Source: Rhabditoides inermis (taxonomy: Eukaryota; Nematoda; Chromadorea; Rhabditida; Rhabditidae). From it: a stretch of 64,000 nucleotides of DNA. This document shows positions 12,052 through 22,209 of the stretch, in pieces. Position numbers and translations under genes: made by a program. The notes beneath the pieces are model-generated. The model saw nothing but the letters and a program-made list of their open reading frames with translations, made no database searches and was not told where the DNA came from. Each line of letters starts with the position of its first letter. Position 1 is the first letter of the stretch. The stretch spans positions 236,001 through 300,000 of the forward strand of contig CAWZYM010000190.1 of the NCBI GenBank assembly GCA_963966185.1, read 5' to 3'.

Positions 12052-12976
12052 GAGTCAGCATCTGTCTCTCCTTTCTTCTGCCTCTCCTGCAGATTCTTCT
12101 CCACTATCCCTCGGTAGTCCGCGCGCACGTCACCATCCGTGATCAGCAGACGAGAGTCGAGGCGGGGCGGTCTCTTCTGGTAGAACGAGCGACGGTGCGT
12201 TCCGGATCCACTCACGACAAGAACCACGGGGATGTGATCCGAGTCGTATTTGAAGTTCGGCAGGCTCTTGCTGGAGAGGACGGCGCCGGCCTGGCTCTTC
12301 TTGACGAGCATGTAGTCGATCTGGTGCGGCCTCTCGATACAGTTCTTCCTCCAGGTTGCGCGCTGCCAGGGACGATTGCGCTTCCAGGCCGACGCGACGA
12401 TACGGTCGTAACTCTCCAGCAGATCCACTATCCGCTGACCGTTTACGCTTTTGCAGTCGGCAGCACGCGTCCACCTGGGGCTGGCGTCGGCAGCCACGCG
12501 GCTGTTCGAGTCAAGTCCGAGGACGAGCTCTGACTTGCCGGCCGATCTCACAATCTTGGCCAGCTCGTCGAAGAACTTGTCCTTCTCCACCTCCTCGGCA
12601 TCCTCGGTTGGCGCATGCGCCGACACGATGCGGGTCTTCTTTCCTCGTACTTCTGCATCCACGTAGATGAGTCGGGGCTTGAGAGGGTTGATGGCGAGCA
12701 CGTTGACGTTGGCAGAGGTGGAGATGGCGACAGTCACCCCGCACACCGCCCTGGAAGTGGGCAGTGCGCTGTAGTACTTGTACCGCAACGAATCGCAGCA
12801 CGTCGTGTCGATTCGGGTCTCCTGCAGCATCGCCACGTCCAGTCCGGTCTGCAAAACTTCTGACAATTCCTTGACTCGAAAGTAGTCAACACTTGAACTT
12901 AGCAGTCTGTATGCACAGGCAAACAGACTTCCAGGTGGCACGACGTGGACGTGAGTGTCGACAATTTCTACCCCTC
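11820..12976 (-). pseudogene. LINE endonuclease domain (exonuclease-endonuclease-phosphatase family)
   Basis: Endonuclease that would nick target DNA to prime LINE reverse transcription. Visible motifs: LQETR (metal-binding Glu), IDYML and SDHIP (catalytic Asp-His) near the C-terminal end of the domain. The frame is open for most of its length but runs out of register where the RT is deleted, so it is a remnant. The ORF's first ~30 residues belong to the host repeat. Confidence 0.75.
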
Positions 12977-13218
12977 TTTCAGGGACACTTCCATCGTTCA
13001 TTCCGAATATTGCAACAATATTCAAAAGCAGAAAAAGAAAGACACAGAGTATTACGTTATTCATTGACAAATAATACGAGAATGAATGAACATTTATCTC
13101 ATTACACTAGTTTGTATGTACAACACTAATCATTTTCATCGAAATGCAATGAATCATCTAACGTTTTCTAATACGAATACAGTGTTTCTAATCTACGTTT
13201 GTAAGACTTGTAAGAGGT

Positions 13219-13666
13219 TTAGAGTTTGTTGCTGTCCAGGTTGTTCATGTCTCTATCCAGCTCGGACAGAGTGGAGCCATTAGAGGCAGACGTGAAGTCC
13301 GTTCTGAAGATTCTCTCTCTCCCTCTCTCTCTCTCCCTCTCTCTCTCCCCCTCTCTCTCTCCCTCTCTCCCCCCCCTCTCTCTCCTACCTTCCAAACCGC
13401 ATATCACTGATTGCCATAGGGATCCTAGTCTGTTTCGTGAGTTGAGAGAGAATCGGCAGGCCCGCTGCCGCCAGACCACACACGAACAGCAGATGCGACT
13501 CGTTCAGATCGATCATCTAGGCAGGTACTGTACTTTGACTTATACGGTAGCTACCGTATACCTGTTCCACCGTCTCGCCAGGGTTCTGCGACAGCGTCTG
13601 AGCGGCTAGAACGAGCAGTTCGAGAAGGGCAAAGAAGATTATGCGGTAACGGATCGGGGCCTGGAA

Positions 13667-13703
<37 letters not shown>

Positions 13704-14230
13704 TCTCTCTCTCTCTCTCATTCACACCCACAAACTCCAGTGCTATGATGAATAGCGCAATCTGAGTGACACCGCCTGATACAGTCAGTAGACCGAGCAG
13801 TCCATAGGTCAGAGTGGTCACTGAAAATGTGTTATTCTTTCTCCCTCTCTCTCCTCTTCTCTCTTCTTTCTCCATTCTCATTCCTACCGTTTGGATTAAG
13901 GTGTTCCATGTTCTTGGGCAGAGGATCGAATGCCGTCAATTGAAACATGAGCGCAAGCAGGCATAGACAAGAGATCACATGGGATAGAAAGGCGGAGAGA
14001 CGACGATCCAGCCTGTAGACATTGATTTGACATGGGTTGAAGTAGGAGAGTAATTTGACCTTCTTGCAAAGATTAGGGTTACGGTAGGGGAATAATTTGA
14101 TCTTCTTGCAAAAAAAAGGAAAGATAAATTGACTACCCACAGCAATATGACAGGGAGGGCGATAAGTGAAATGAGACCGGTAACGGCTCCATATGCGTAC
14201 TGGCTGAAAGATGAAGGGTGATTGAATAGG

Positions 14231-14272
<42 letters not shown>

Positions 14273-14411
14273 GAGAGAAAGAGAAAAAGGAGAGTCTCAC
14301 GTTGGAATAAAAGACAGCGGCAGGTGCTTGCCGAGAATGCGCGACTGTGTGGCCACCACACGAGAAATGGCACTGAAAACACATCAACCTACTTTTCTCC
14401 TGTTTTTTTAT

Positions 14412-14469
<58 letters not shown>

Positions 14470-14796
14470 GGGGAGGGACCACCCACGTGGCGAGTATGAT
14501 GCACATGGCCTGTTTCCAGACTCCCGAATGTCGCCCTCCCTCTCGCATCGCAGATATCCAGGAGGCAGGCGCGAGGGCCGCGTACAAGTTGTCTTCGATC
14601 AGGTCGTCCGCCCGCGTGTTGAACGGAGAATCTCAACCATCAACGATGACGTATAAATCCATGGTGACGTCATTCTAGAGTGATGTCATCTTTCTCACCG
14701 TAGTCCTCGATGTGCTTGAGTTGCTTTCCAAGCAGTTCTCGTTGATTGGTGGCCATCGCCCAAGCGACACTGTGGGGGAGTAGGCTGAAAGAGAGC

Positions 14797-14842
<46 letters not shown>

Positions 14843-15075
14843 TTTTACCCACGTGTACACTGTTCCGAAAGCGACGATAGACATGGTCAGGTAAACAGCA
14901 GCGGTGAAGTACCTAGAAAACAATGTGTGTGATGAAAAGAAAAAAAGTGCTCACCAGTCTTTGAGGTAAACATGCAATACAGCGGCGAGTACGGTACACG
15001 CGCCGTCGATCAGAGAGATGAGCTGAAAAGGAGAGGTGAGAGAAAGAGTAAGGGAAGGGGGAGACAGAAAGACAG

Positions 15076-15136
<61 letters not shown>

Positions 15137-16757
15137 CACAGAAACGAAGACTACCCTCCCTCGCGGACGCAGATTCTCGGTGATCGTAATGCAGAGAGGG
15201 ATTTTGATGTTCTAAAAGGAATTTCTCTTTCCCTCTCTTCTTCTCTTCTCACAATATAACTCATAGTGTGGAAGGCGATTCCCCCGTTGTACGGTCCATA
15301 GCGAGACACGAACAGCATCCCCGAAGAGACGACGAGTACATAGCAACCGGTGAGGAGGAGGGTGCGAGGCGAGAGACTGGAACAAGTAAACAGGTAAACA
15401 AGCGAGTAAACAACACCTGTATCCGAGAATCAGCAGCAGACTGCCGACAATGTAGCAGATGGAAGTGTGCGCGTCCACTTCGCTCATCGAACTCTGGAGT
15501 ACGGTACTTTAGACAGGTTACGGTATCGCTACAGAAGCCCACCTCAGTGATGGCGTGATTGCGCGAGAGGCTGATGTGCTCTCTGTGATAGGACTGATCG
15601 CGGGCGGACTGTAAAAGTAGAAGTGAACAAGTAAACAATCTGGTAAACAACCGTCTTGCCATGTGTGGACTGAATCCATGAGATGAATGTCTTGGCTATC
15701 CTTTCATCCATTGTGATCGTCTTCCGCCAATGAGAGCAGACAGCGGGCGGCCAGTGCTTGGCACAGTCGTCATACAGCATGTCTAGGAGTACGGTATGGG
15801 TACGGTATATGTCGGGTTACTGTACTCTACCGTACCATTTGTCCACACTGTGTACTTTCTCTCCTGCGCGCCGAAAGTCGCCAGAAAGTAGAGCAGCAGT
15901 CCGATCGCAATGTTGCGAACGAAGAAACGGTGGTGGTGTGCTGGAATGTGTATTGTAGTTTGGTCATTGTGTATTGATCATGTGATCATTGTAGTTTGAT
16001 CAGTCACTCACGCCTCATTTCCAGTACGTGATCGATGCGGACGCGGGAGCGATGCATGTGACCTGGATCCAGTCTCTCTCCCTCTCCCTTTCTCTCTCTC
16101 CCTCCCTCCCTCTCCCTCCCTCCTTCCCTCTCTCCCCTCTCTCTCTCCCTCTCTCCCTCTCTCTCTCTCTCTCACCAGCCGTGGGTGACTTGCTGGGTGC
16201 ACTCTGTTCCATCCTCCTCCTAACAGGGATGTGGGGTTTGGTGTGCACAAAGTGTTTCGCAATCGGATACGGCAGTTTCTCGCAGCTCGTCAGTGCAATG
16301 GTCTTCGTGAGCTCATCGCTACCCGTCCGAATGTCCTGCAACCACTCAATACCACTCAATATCACTCGATATCAATCGCTAATCAATCGATATCACCCGC
16401 TACCTTGGATGTCTCTCGGCTCTTGTGCTCTAGAGACTCGCGGGAGCGGCTCTCCCTGGACTTGCTTTGTCTGCCATGCCCCGTCTGCTCGGCTGATGCT
16501 GGCTTGTACGCGGCCTCTTTCGATGGGGGCAGCGCCGACTCGCGATGTGTCAGCAAGTAGCTGGACAGGGGCAGAGAGGGGGCAGGCGGAGTGTCCCCAG
16601 ACGCGTCCCCAGACTTCAACGGAGTCCCTCCCAGGGGACACGGGTCCTTGGAACCTGCGAGCGAGGGGTGAGAGAGAGGAGAGAGAGAGAGAGAAGGAGA
16701 GAGAGCGAGAGAGAAACTGAGAGGGAGATACCTGATTGAGGTATGACATGTCTGTTT
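13219..16757 (-). CDS. Polytopic (about 10-12 TM) membrane protein of unknown family
   Basis: A chain of about 18 short minus-strand exons with GT-AG borders, mostly in phase. It may begin at MSYLNQ (16757-16740), followed by a Ser/Arg-rich cytosolic stretch (16619-16390) and a basic segment (PHIPVRRRMEQS, near 16220). Then come TM segments: NIAIGLLLYFLATFGAQ (15900), TSICYIVGSLLLILGY (15440), LLLTGCYVLVVSSGMLFV (15340), LISLIDGACTVLAAVLHVYL (14990), AAVYLTMSIVAFGTVY (14890), GAVTGLISLIALPVILL (14170), SHVISCLCLLALMFQL (13970), YGLLGLLTVSGGVTQIALF (13790), IIFFALLELLVLAAQT (13630) and HLLFVCGLAAAGLPIL (13480). The last exon (13310-13219) ends SELDRDMNNLDSNKL and TAA. Transporter or receptor cannot be decided. 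Introns are short and full of GA/CT repeats. Confidence 0.65.
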
Positions 16758-16842
16758 TGTGGTGGCTGCATTCTCTCGCTCGGGAGAGAAGAACGCAGAG
16801 GAAATGATGGAGAAACGGCATTGTTTTCAAAGAGAAACTGCG

Positions 16843-17155
16843 ATTTGCATGACAGTCACTGTTTGCTGTCTTCTCTGTTTTGTGGCCACGTGAGCAAACC
16901 ACGAATGTGAAAAAAGGGTGATGACAAAAAGTGAAGATTTTCTACGGGGTGCAGCAATAGCAACGGTCTCTACCTAAAACGCATCGGCTAGACATTCGCC
17001 TCCGCACACCTGCGACCTCATTTGCATATATTCCGAACGTCCGAATCCACCTCATTTGCATATATTCCGAATCCATTTCCGACAACTCGAAATGTCTCGA
17101 AAGACACTGCAATGTACCGTCATTACTTCACTGTTTTGATTACTTTAATTTGCAT
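16843..17155. promoter_or_regulatory. Four octamer (ATTTGCAT) sites upstream of the polytopic membrane gene
   Basis: ATTTGCAT occurs at 16843-16850, 17020-17027, 17054-17061 and 17148-17155, all in the same orientation. The middle two lie in a 34 bp direct repeat containing CTCATTTGCATATATTCCGA. The motif (ATGCAAAT on the other strand) is the POU-domain octamer. The block lies directly 5' of the minus-strand gene beginning near 16757, which suggests promoter sites. Confidence 0.45.
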
Positions 17156-17700
17156 ACTATCACTATGATGTTTTCTATCTTATTGTCTATCTATCCTTTC
17201 TAGCACAAAGACGAGTCGCAACTGCTTTTTGCAACCCTACGCGCTTTGTTTGGAGCATGGTACGATAACGCTAGCTATTGTATGTATTGTTTCCGATTCC
17301 ATACCTTGATTCAGGTATTTGAATGACACTCAAGGGCGTTCTTAGATGCACTTTTACCCTGAACTATTGTTCGGCTTAGCAAGAAGGTATAAACAAGCTC
17401 CGAACAGCCTCGTTTTTAATGGGAAACCGTTGGCCCAAACACCTCCTATTGAGGGCAAACTTTGCCCGAACACGTCCGAACATCGCTCGGCAGCCCCAAA
17501 CAATCCCGAACTAATGAACCCAAAACAATGAAAAGAAAGGGAACTACTCGAAACTCTCTGGGTCCCGGAACGAGTGACCTTTCATGTGAGGATAGAGTAT
17601 GTCAGCATGACATCATGCCAGCCTGTGGATAGCTCGGTCGAAACAGCTGATCCACCGAGATGAGAGAGGGAGCACACAATGCGTAACTATAGTATATTGA
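17156..17700. other. Intergenic, no gene recognised
   Basis: Lies between the polytopic gene (transcribed leftwards) and the end of the C48 gene. No splice-consistent exon seen. Confidence 0.4.
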
Positions 17701-17709
17701 AACATTTAT

Positions 17710-18192
17710 TTGGTTGCAATGAAACATATAGATAACGTGACGAAATGGCGGACAAACAGGATGCAAAATAATTCGAGTTTGCGTATGAGGGAAGAGCTGC
17801 GAGGCAAGAGTGTGGGAGAACAAGTGGAAATGATCAAAGCCCAGATACGCTATCGAGAATTATTCATGTGTCAGCCTGAGTGCAAGCTCGGTTGCTACAC
17901 TCTTGGCAGGAAGACACTCAACGAGATCAAGGAGGTTATGTTCTTATCTATATCAGATGACGCTGCGAACACTATCCCACATGCTAGCAGCGTTGAGCCA
18001 CTCGACTCCACAGTGGAGGTCCAGTTTGATGAAACGTGGTGTGGAACAGTGAGACGGATTGTGATATCTCATAGTGTGCGCAGTGCAGTCATGGTCAAGA
18101 TTTCTAATCATTGGAGCGAGGACAGGGGTGTGTGCTGCTGCGCCGACGCCTGCATGAGATGGAATGGCCGGGTGGCGACACGGCGCCTGTAA
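17710..18192 (+). CDS. Unassigned single-exon ORF, possibly a transposon remnant
   Basis: A 160-codon plus-strand frame, free of low complexity until its end. The middle (EMIKAQIRYRELFM, then GRKTLNEIKEVMFLSIS) recalls C-terminal tails of invertebrate transposon-type proteins, where a similar pattern of Ile-x-x-Gln-x-Arg-x-Arg recurs, but this is an impression. The last 30 codons run close to the 3' end of the opposite-strand C48 gene. It could be a fragment of a larger ORF. Confidence 0.35.
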   Translation: MVAMKHIDNVTKWRTNRMQNNSSLRMREELRGKSVGEQVEMIKAQIRYRELFMCQPECKLGCYTLGRKTLNEIKEVMFLSISDDAANTIPHASSVEPLDSTVEVQFDETWCGTVRRIVISHSVRSAVMVKISNHWSEDRGVCCCADACMRWNGRVATRRL

Positions 18193-18285
18193 ATTGTTTT
18201 CGTTTTCTTATTGGGATAGTCCCTCCCCTTCCCCCTTCTTCCTTCCTCCTCTCTCTCTCCCCTCCCCTTTTTTCCTCTCTCCTCT

Positions 18286-18328
<43 letters not shown>

Positions 18329-18329
18329 C

Positions 18330-19172
18330 TCACAATCCGCCTGCTTCCGGTACGGCGAGCTGGGGGCGCTTGTCGTGGATGAACTTGTTCCACGCCTCGG
18401 CCATTTCGGTGGCCGACCGAGGAGAATAACTGAAAAAAAACTTTCGCGTTCTCCCACTCTCTCCGATCTCGCCCTTGTCTCTCCTCTCTTCCCCCCTCTC
18501 CCTCTCTCTCTCTCACTCACTCTGTCGGGTCCTTTCCGATGGCGAGCAGGGCGGAGGTGGCGACCGAGAAGAGCTCTCGTTGTCGGCCTGCTGCATCGCT
18601 GCCCCCTCCAGCAGCAACTCGGCGTCGTCGCCGAACGCGCGGCGGAGCACGGCAGCCCACTCGGCAGACTGCAACACGCCCACATTATGTCATCCCCCTC
18701 GATCCTCTCTCTCTCTCTCTCTCTCTCTCCCCTCTCTCTCCCCTCTCTCTCCCCTCTCTCTCCCCTTCCTCTCTTCGCACCCTTTACGACTCCACGGCGT
18801 TCACGGAGTCGTACACCACGGCCTGCCTGGTGGCCGCGGCCCAGCGAACGGCCACATAGTGGCCCTCACTGCGGATGGCCCCCTGGCCGCGTAGCGGGTT
18901 GCTTCATCCACGAAGGGCAAGTGCATCTGCAACAACCTTTCCTATCATCACTCTCGCCTCTCCCTCCCCTGTTCCTCTCTATGCGTGACTCTTCACCGTC
19001 CACTAACCATTTTGCACCAGTCCCCCTCGAGGAGAAGCGGCCACTCGTCAGCCAGCTGGGAGAAGATGCCGAACACCGGCACGCCCACAACCTCGTTCTC
19101 CCTTGCGCGCGAGATCGCGGCGACGGCCTCCTCGATCTGGTCCGACGTCAACTGAAATGCGCCCTCTCACTT

Positions 19173-19210
<38 letters not shown>

Positions 19211-19567
19211 CGCCTTCTCCCTCGTACGCACCTGTGTGCCGGCCACGATGGGGAGGCGTGTCTGTCGAGGCGAGCTGGGAGATGCAGATCTCCATGCAAG
19301 GGGCGAAGAGGGGGACGGAGAGTGGCCTCGGCGCATGTCCCGTGCCTCCACTGTCTCCATCACCGTTTCTTCCTGTTCCTGTTCCTGCTCCTGCTTCTCG
19401 ATCACCATCGGCTCCTCGGCCTGCTGCGAGTGCTGGGTGCGAGGGTCGCGCTGCGACTGCTCCAAAGCAGACAGATCCTCCTCGTCGAGCACTGTCTGAA
19501 TCCACGCCCATTACACTCTCGCTCCCCTTTCTTACTCCATCTCTTTCCTCTCTCTCTCCCTCCCTCC

Positions 19568-19598
<31 letters not shown>

Positions 19599-20472
19599 CC
19601 TCTCTCTCTCTTCCACCTGGTGCAACGAGAGGGTCGTGGCGGTATCTGTCGGTCCGCTAGCCTGCTCCGTTGAGTACTCGTCCACGTCGTCTTCGTCGAC
19701 CTGGTCCTCCTCGGTGCAAATCTTTTACTTCTTGTCTCCGAGTCCGAGGAATCCAAGAGTCCTTCGGAAGAAGCTCTCCTTCTTCTTATCTTTTTTTCTC
19801 TTTTTGCTGTCCTTGGTGATGTACTTGACGATCTGAAAATTGATCAGTTCGAAATACGGTGCCATAACCGTCTGTCTCTCTTGTTTTGCACCCTATTGCC
19901 GAGAGCTGACTCTCCGTCTTCCTCTGATCTACCCCACCACGCGCAACTCATTGCGAGCTGAGAACTCTATATGTGTTCGATGCCAATGCGATCCCAATAC
20001 GATGCCACCATGTTGTCATTGTGTATTTGTACATTTGATACTTATAATAGTGAGTGTGTACATGCAATAACTAAACAACAAATCACAGGCCTCACCTTGA
20101 CGAAGTCGATGCGCTGCGACACAGCAACCGGGGTCGACTCGGGCACTGCTGGAGCGACGACGGCCTCAGGCGTGGCGGGAACAGGCACTTCAGCCTTCTG
20201 CAATGGACAAACGAGGTCAGTCATCAGTTCTCGCTCCTCGCCCCATCTTACTCATTCAAGGATAAAGAGTGAGGGGAGAGGTCCTCATGACCATAACGCA
20301 TAGTCGTTGCAGGGCGAACTCACCTGTCCGATCGCGGTCGAGGTGCGGTAGACGGGCGAGGGGGGGAGGTCGGTGGAAGGGCTCTCCGACTCGGACACAC
20401 GGCGTCCACCTAAGAACCTGTCCCTTCCGTCCTGCGTCATCCCCCGGTACTTGTCGGAACGCGTTGACACGG
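18330..20472 (-). pseudogene. 3' half of a host gene ending in a damaged C48 (Ulp1-like) peptidase domain
   Basis: Minus-strand exons: the 3' part of a split exon (20472 to about 20326, SDKYRGMTQDGRDRFLGG), 20201-20096 (Pro/Val-rich), about 19830, 19495-19232 (EQEQEQEETVMETVEA), 19151-19008 (VPVFGIFSQLADEWPLLLEG), 18926-18790 (SEGHYVAVRWAAATRQAVVYDS), 18668-18521 (LLLEGAAMQQADNES) and 18429-18330 (MAEAWNKFIHDKRPQL, stop). GHYVAV and VYDS match the His and Asp strands of C48 peptidases. Lesions: TAA after GLGDKK near 19730; a frame break at a run of five G near 18885; TAA after NAVES near 18796; and the Cys-Gly site is lost with a frame break at NESS near 18568. The paralog at 1-324 keeps SCGIF. 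Peptidase activity is unlikely. Some breaks could be assembly errors. Confidence 0.6.
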
Positions 20473-20918
20473 AAAGAGGGTCCTGCAGTGACCAGAGAAT
20501 AGACTAGATGCTACGACTAACACCCTCCCCCTAGACCCTATCCCCCTGCAGTAAGATAACAGACATCAACAGACATAGATCTTATGGTTTATCTACAGAG
20601 GAGAGAACATTGAGCTTGTTTCCGGCGTCAGCGGGCCAGGAGGGATGTCAGTCGTAAGACCGGCCTCGATCCTTCCACCGACGAGGTTCTTATAGTGCTC
20701 TTGGGTGGGGGCGAAGCGGACGCCGAGCGATCTGGAATGTAAACACCATTATCCCGAGTGGTAATCTCCGAGAGCTTGGGAGAGAACATGTTGTGAGAGG
20801 ATATGTTGTGAGAAGATCTGCGAGTGACTCGTGGAATGTGAAGTGAATCCGCACATTATATCTCACAAAAATAGAATAGGGAGAATAGGGACCATCCAGT
20901 ATATCTCTATCCCTTACA
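20473..20918 (-). repeat. 3' LTR of the giant element
   Basis: 446 bp, matching the 5' LTR by eye. Inner neighbour on the minus strand is the polypurine-type tract GAAGGAGGGTAGG (about 20919-20931); outer neighbour is ACGG. Confidence 0.9.
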
Positions 20919-20971
20919 CCTACCCTCCTTCAACAATAAGACCGCCCTCGGTCTTTCGGGTGATACTCACC

Positions 20972-21865
20972 TTACTCGACTTGGATAACTTCCTGCCTGT
21001 CCGAGCTCAGCGCGCATTCCTGAGTCACATGTGAACGATCTCCACACTCTTCGCACTGTGGTGCGTCATCTGGACCGGGATAGAACGGTGTCCACTTCGA
21101 TGTGCACTGCGAGATCCGTCCTGCCAAGTGGTCCGTATCCGTCTCGTAGTCGAGTGACGTCTTCAGGAAATTCAATTTTGTCTTCCACACTAGATATTCA
21201 ATACGGCAAGCGCGTCGGAGAATGTCGAGCGGTCCGAAATCTCCCAGTGGGTCCAACCACGCCGTTTTGTCTTCTGAGTCGTCTTTTGCATCTTTGCAAC
21301 TCAAATACAGTCTGTAGCGGAGGTTCTTCATCAGTCCACTCTGAAACAGGATGACGAATTCGAAGGCCTGAATTCCGATGTGCTGAACAGCTCGAAGAAG
21401 TCGTAAGTAGAATTCCTTCACTGTCTCCAGCGATGGTACTTGTGCCATGTGCTGGATACTGTAGGTGCGGCGGATGATATCAGCCAGTCCACGTCCATAA
21501 CACTTCCATCCATCCCAGAAGGCTGCTGAAAGAGTTTCGGCAGTGTACCACGAGATTTTCTTCATGTCGAAAATCTGATTCAGCTCCTCCTTTGTTGGAC
21601 GAGATGACGTCACTGCCGACTGAATCGGGCGAGGGGAGGGAAGCGCTCGCTCGCTGGTAGTGTCAGAAGCGGTCTCTTCCGAAACTTCATTTTGGTTTAT
21701 AGTGCTGGTGTCGGATGATAGCAGATCCGGGGAAGGAATAGGTGTGATGTCAGGTGTACTGGACTTCCGTGTGTCCGGAGATGATGAGAGGGACCAGTCA
21801 TATCCGTCCAGAGACGAGCCCAACAGACTTTCTGTCGACGGGCTTTTCGGCGGGTCTTTGTCCAT
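20972..21865 (-). CDS. 3'-terminal CCHC-knuckle protein of the giant element (second Gag-like protein)
   Basis: 297 codons. Residues 1-90 are Ser/Thr/Pro-rich and disordered. The middle is helical (AAFWDGWKCYGRGLADII, VKEFYLRLLRAVQHIGIQ) like a small capsid-type fold. Near the C-terminus is one CCHC knuckle, C-EE-C-GDRS-H-VTQE-C. The start codon lies one base after a T-rich acceptor ending CCCCAG, so it is probably translated from its own spliced RNA. It ends about 50 bp from the polypurine tract. A nucleic-acid-binding or second Gag role is inferred from the knuckle only. Confidence 0.65.
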   Translation of the reverse strand: MDKDPPKSPSTESLLGSSLDGYDWSLSSSPDTRKSSTPDITPIPSPDLLSSDTSTINQNEVSEETASDTTSERALPSPRPIQSAVTSSRPTKEELNQIFDMKKISWYTAETLSAAFWDGWKCYGRGLADIIRRTYSIQHMAQVPSLETVKEFYLRLLRAVQHIGIQAFEFVILFQSGLMKNLRYRLYLSCKDAKDDSEDKTAWLDPLGDFGPLDILRRACRIEYLVWKTKLNFLKTSLDYETDTDHLAGRISQCTSKWTPFYPGPDDAPQCEECGDRSHVTQECALSSDRQEVIQVE

Positions 21866-21999
21866 TCTGGGGAAAAAAAAAACTATTCCATAAAAATACG
21901 TTTTTAGTCGAGAACAGATATTTCAAAGTTGTTTAACTTCTTTTGAAAACTGCTAAAAACAGTGATGTCAATAATTCTTCGCGTCGAATGAGTACGAAA

Positions 22000-22209
22000 A
22001 TTTATTACTGGTAACTGGTATTTGCAATACATAAAACGTCAATCATATTAACTCAACATAAATCTCCAACAATCAATAATCAATAGTCAATCCTCAAAAG
22101 TTAGTCACAAACATCAATTAAGTCAACACGAATATTCATAAATCAATAATCGATCATCCATAATATGTCACTCAGTATGCAATAAATCCACAATCTTTCA
22201 ACTGGTAAT
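22000..22209. other. AT-rich spacer between helicase gene and last ORF
   Basis: Contains repeated CAATAATCAAT-like words. No ORF. Probably 3' UTR of the helicase transcript and intron of the downstream RNA. Confidence 0.4.

Larger units (their letters stand above)
11340..12976 (-). mobile_element. Internally deleted non-LTR retrotransposon (LINE, RTE-like)
   Basis: The 13 bp duplication TTTCAGGGACACT occurs at 11327-11339 and 12977-12989. On the minus strand the 5' part encodes an apurinic-type endonuclease (motifs AMLQETRID, IDYMLV, SDHIPVVLVV). The 3' part encodes only the end of a reverse transcriptase ORF (AIRPAMLYGSGTWAL, AERKFLRRMLG). The RT catalytic core is missing, and the frames change near 11990, which marks the deletion joint. 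The 3' tail is a GTGA-type repeat (GTGAGTGAGTGAG), as seen in LINEs ending in short tandem repeats. It cannot move by itself. Confidence 0.8.
11145..13165 (-). repeat. Dispersed repeat R1, copy B, split by a LINE
   Basis: Minus-strand sequence 13165-12977 plus 11339-11145 aligns with 296-645. The interruption (11340-12976) is the LINE, flanked by duplicated TTTCAGGGACACT. The signal-peptide-like start of the long minus-strand ORF here (MSMNNVILCVFLFLLLNIVA) comes from R1, not from the LINE, and is unlikely to be a real fusion. Confidence 0.7.

Noticed and set aside
12200..12533. Plus-strand ORFs opposite the LINE endonuclease
   Set aside because: Shadow frames of the GC-rich endonuclease coding strand.
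11820..13070. Secreted protein made of a signal peptide fused to an endonuclease
   Set aside because: The signal-like start belongs to repeat R1 and ends at the LINE target duplication; the fusion is a by-product of insertion.
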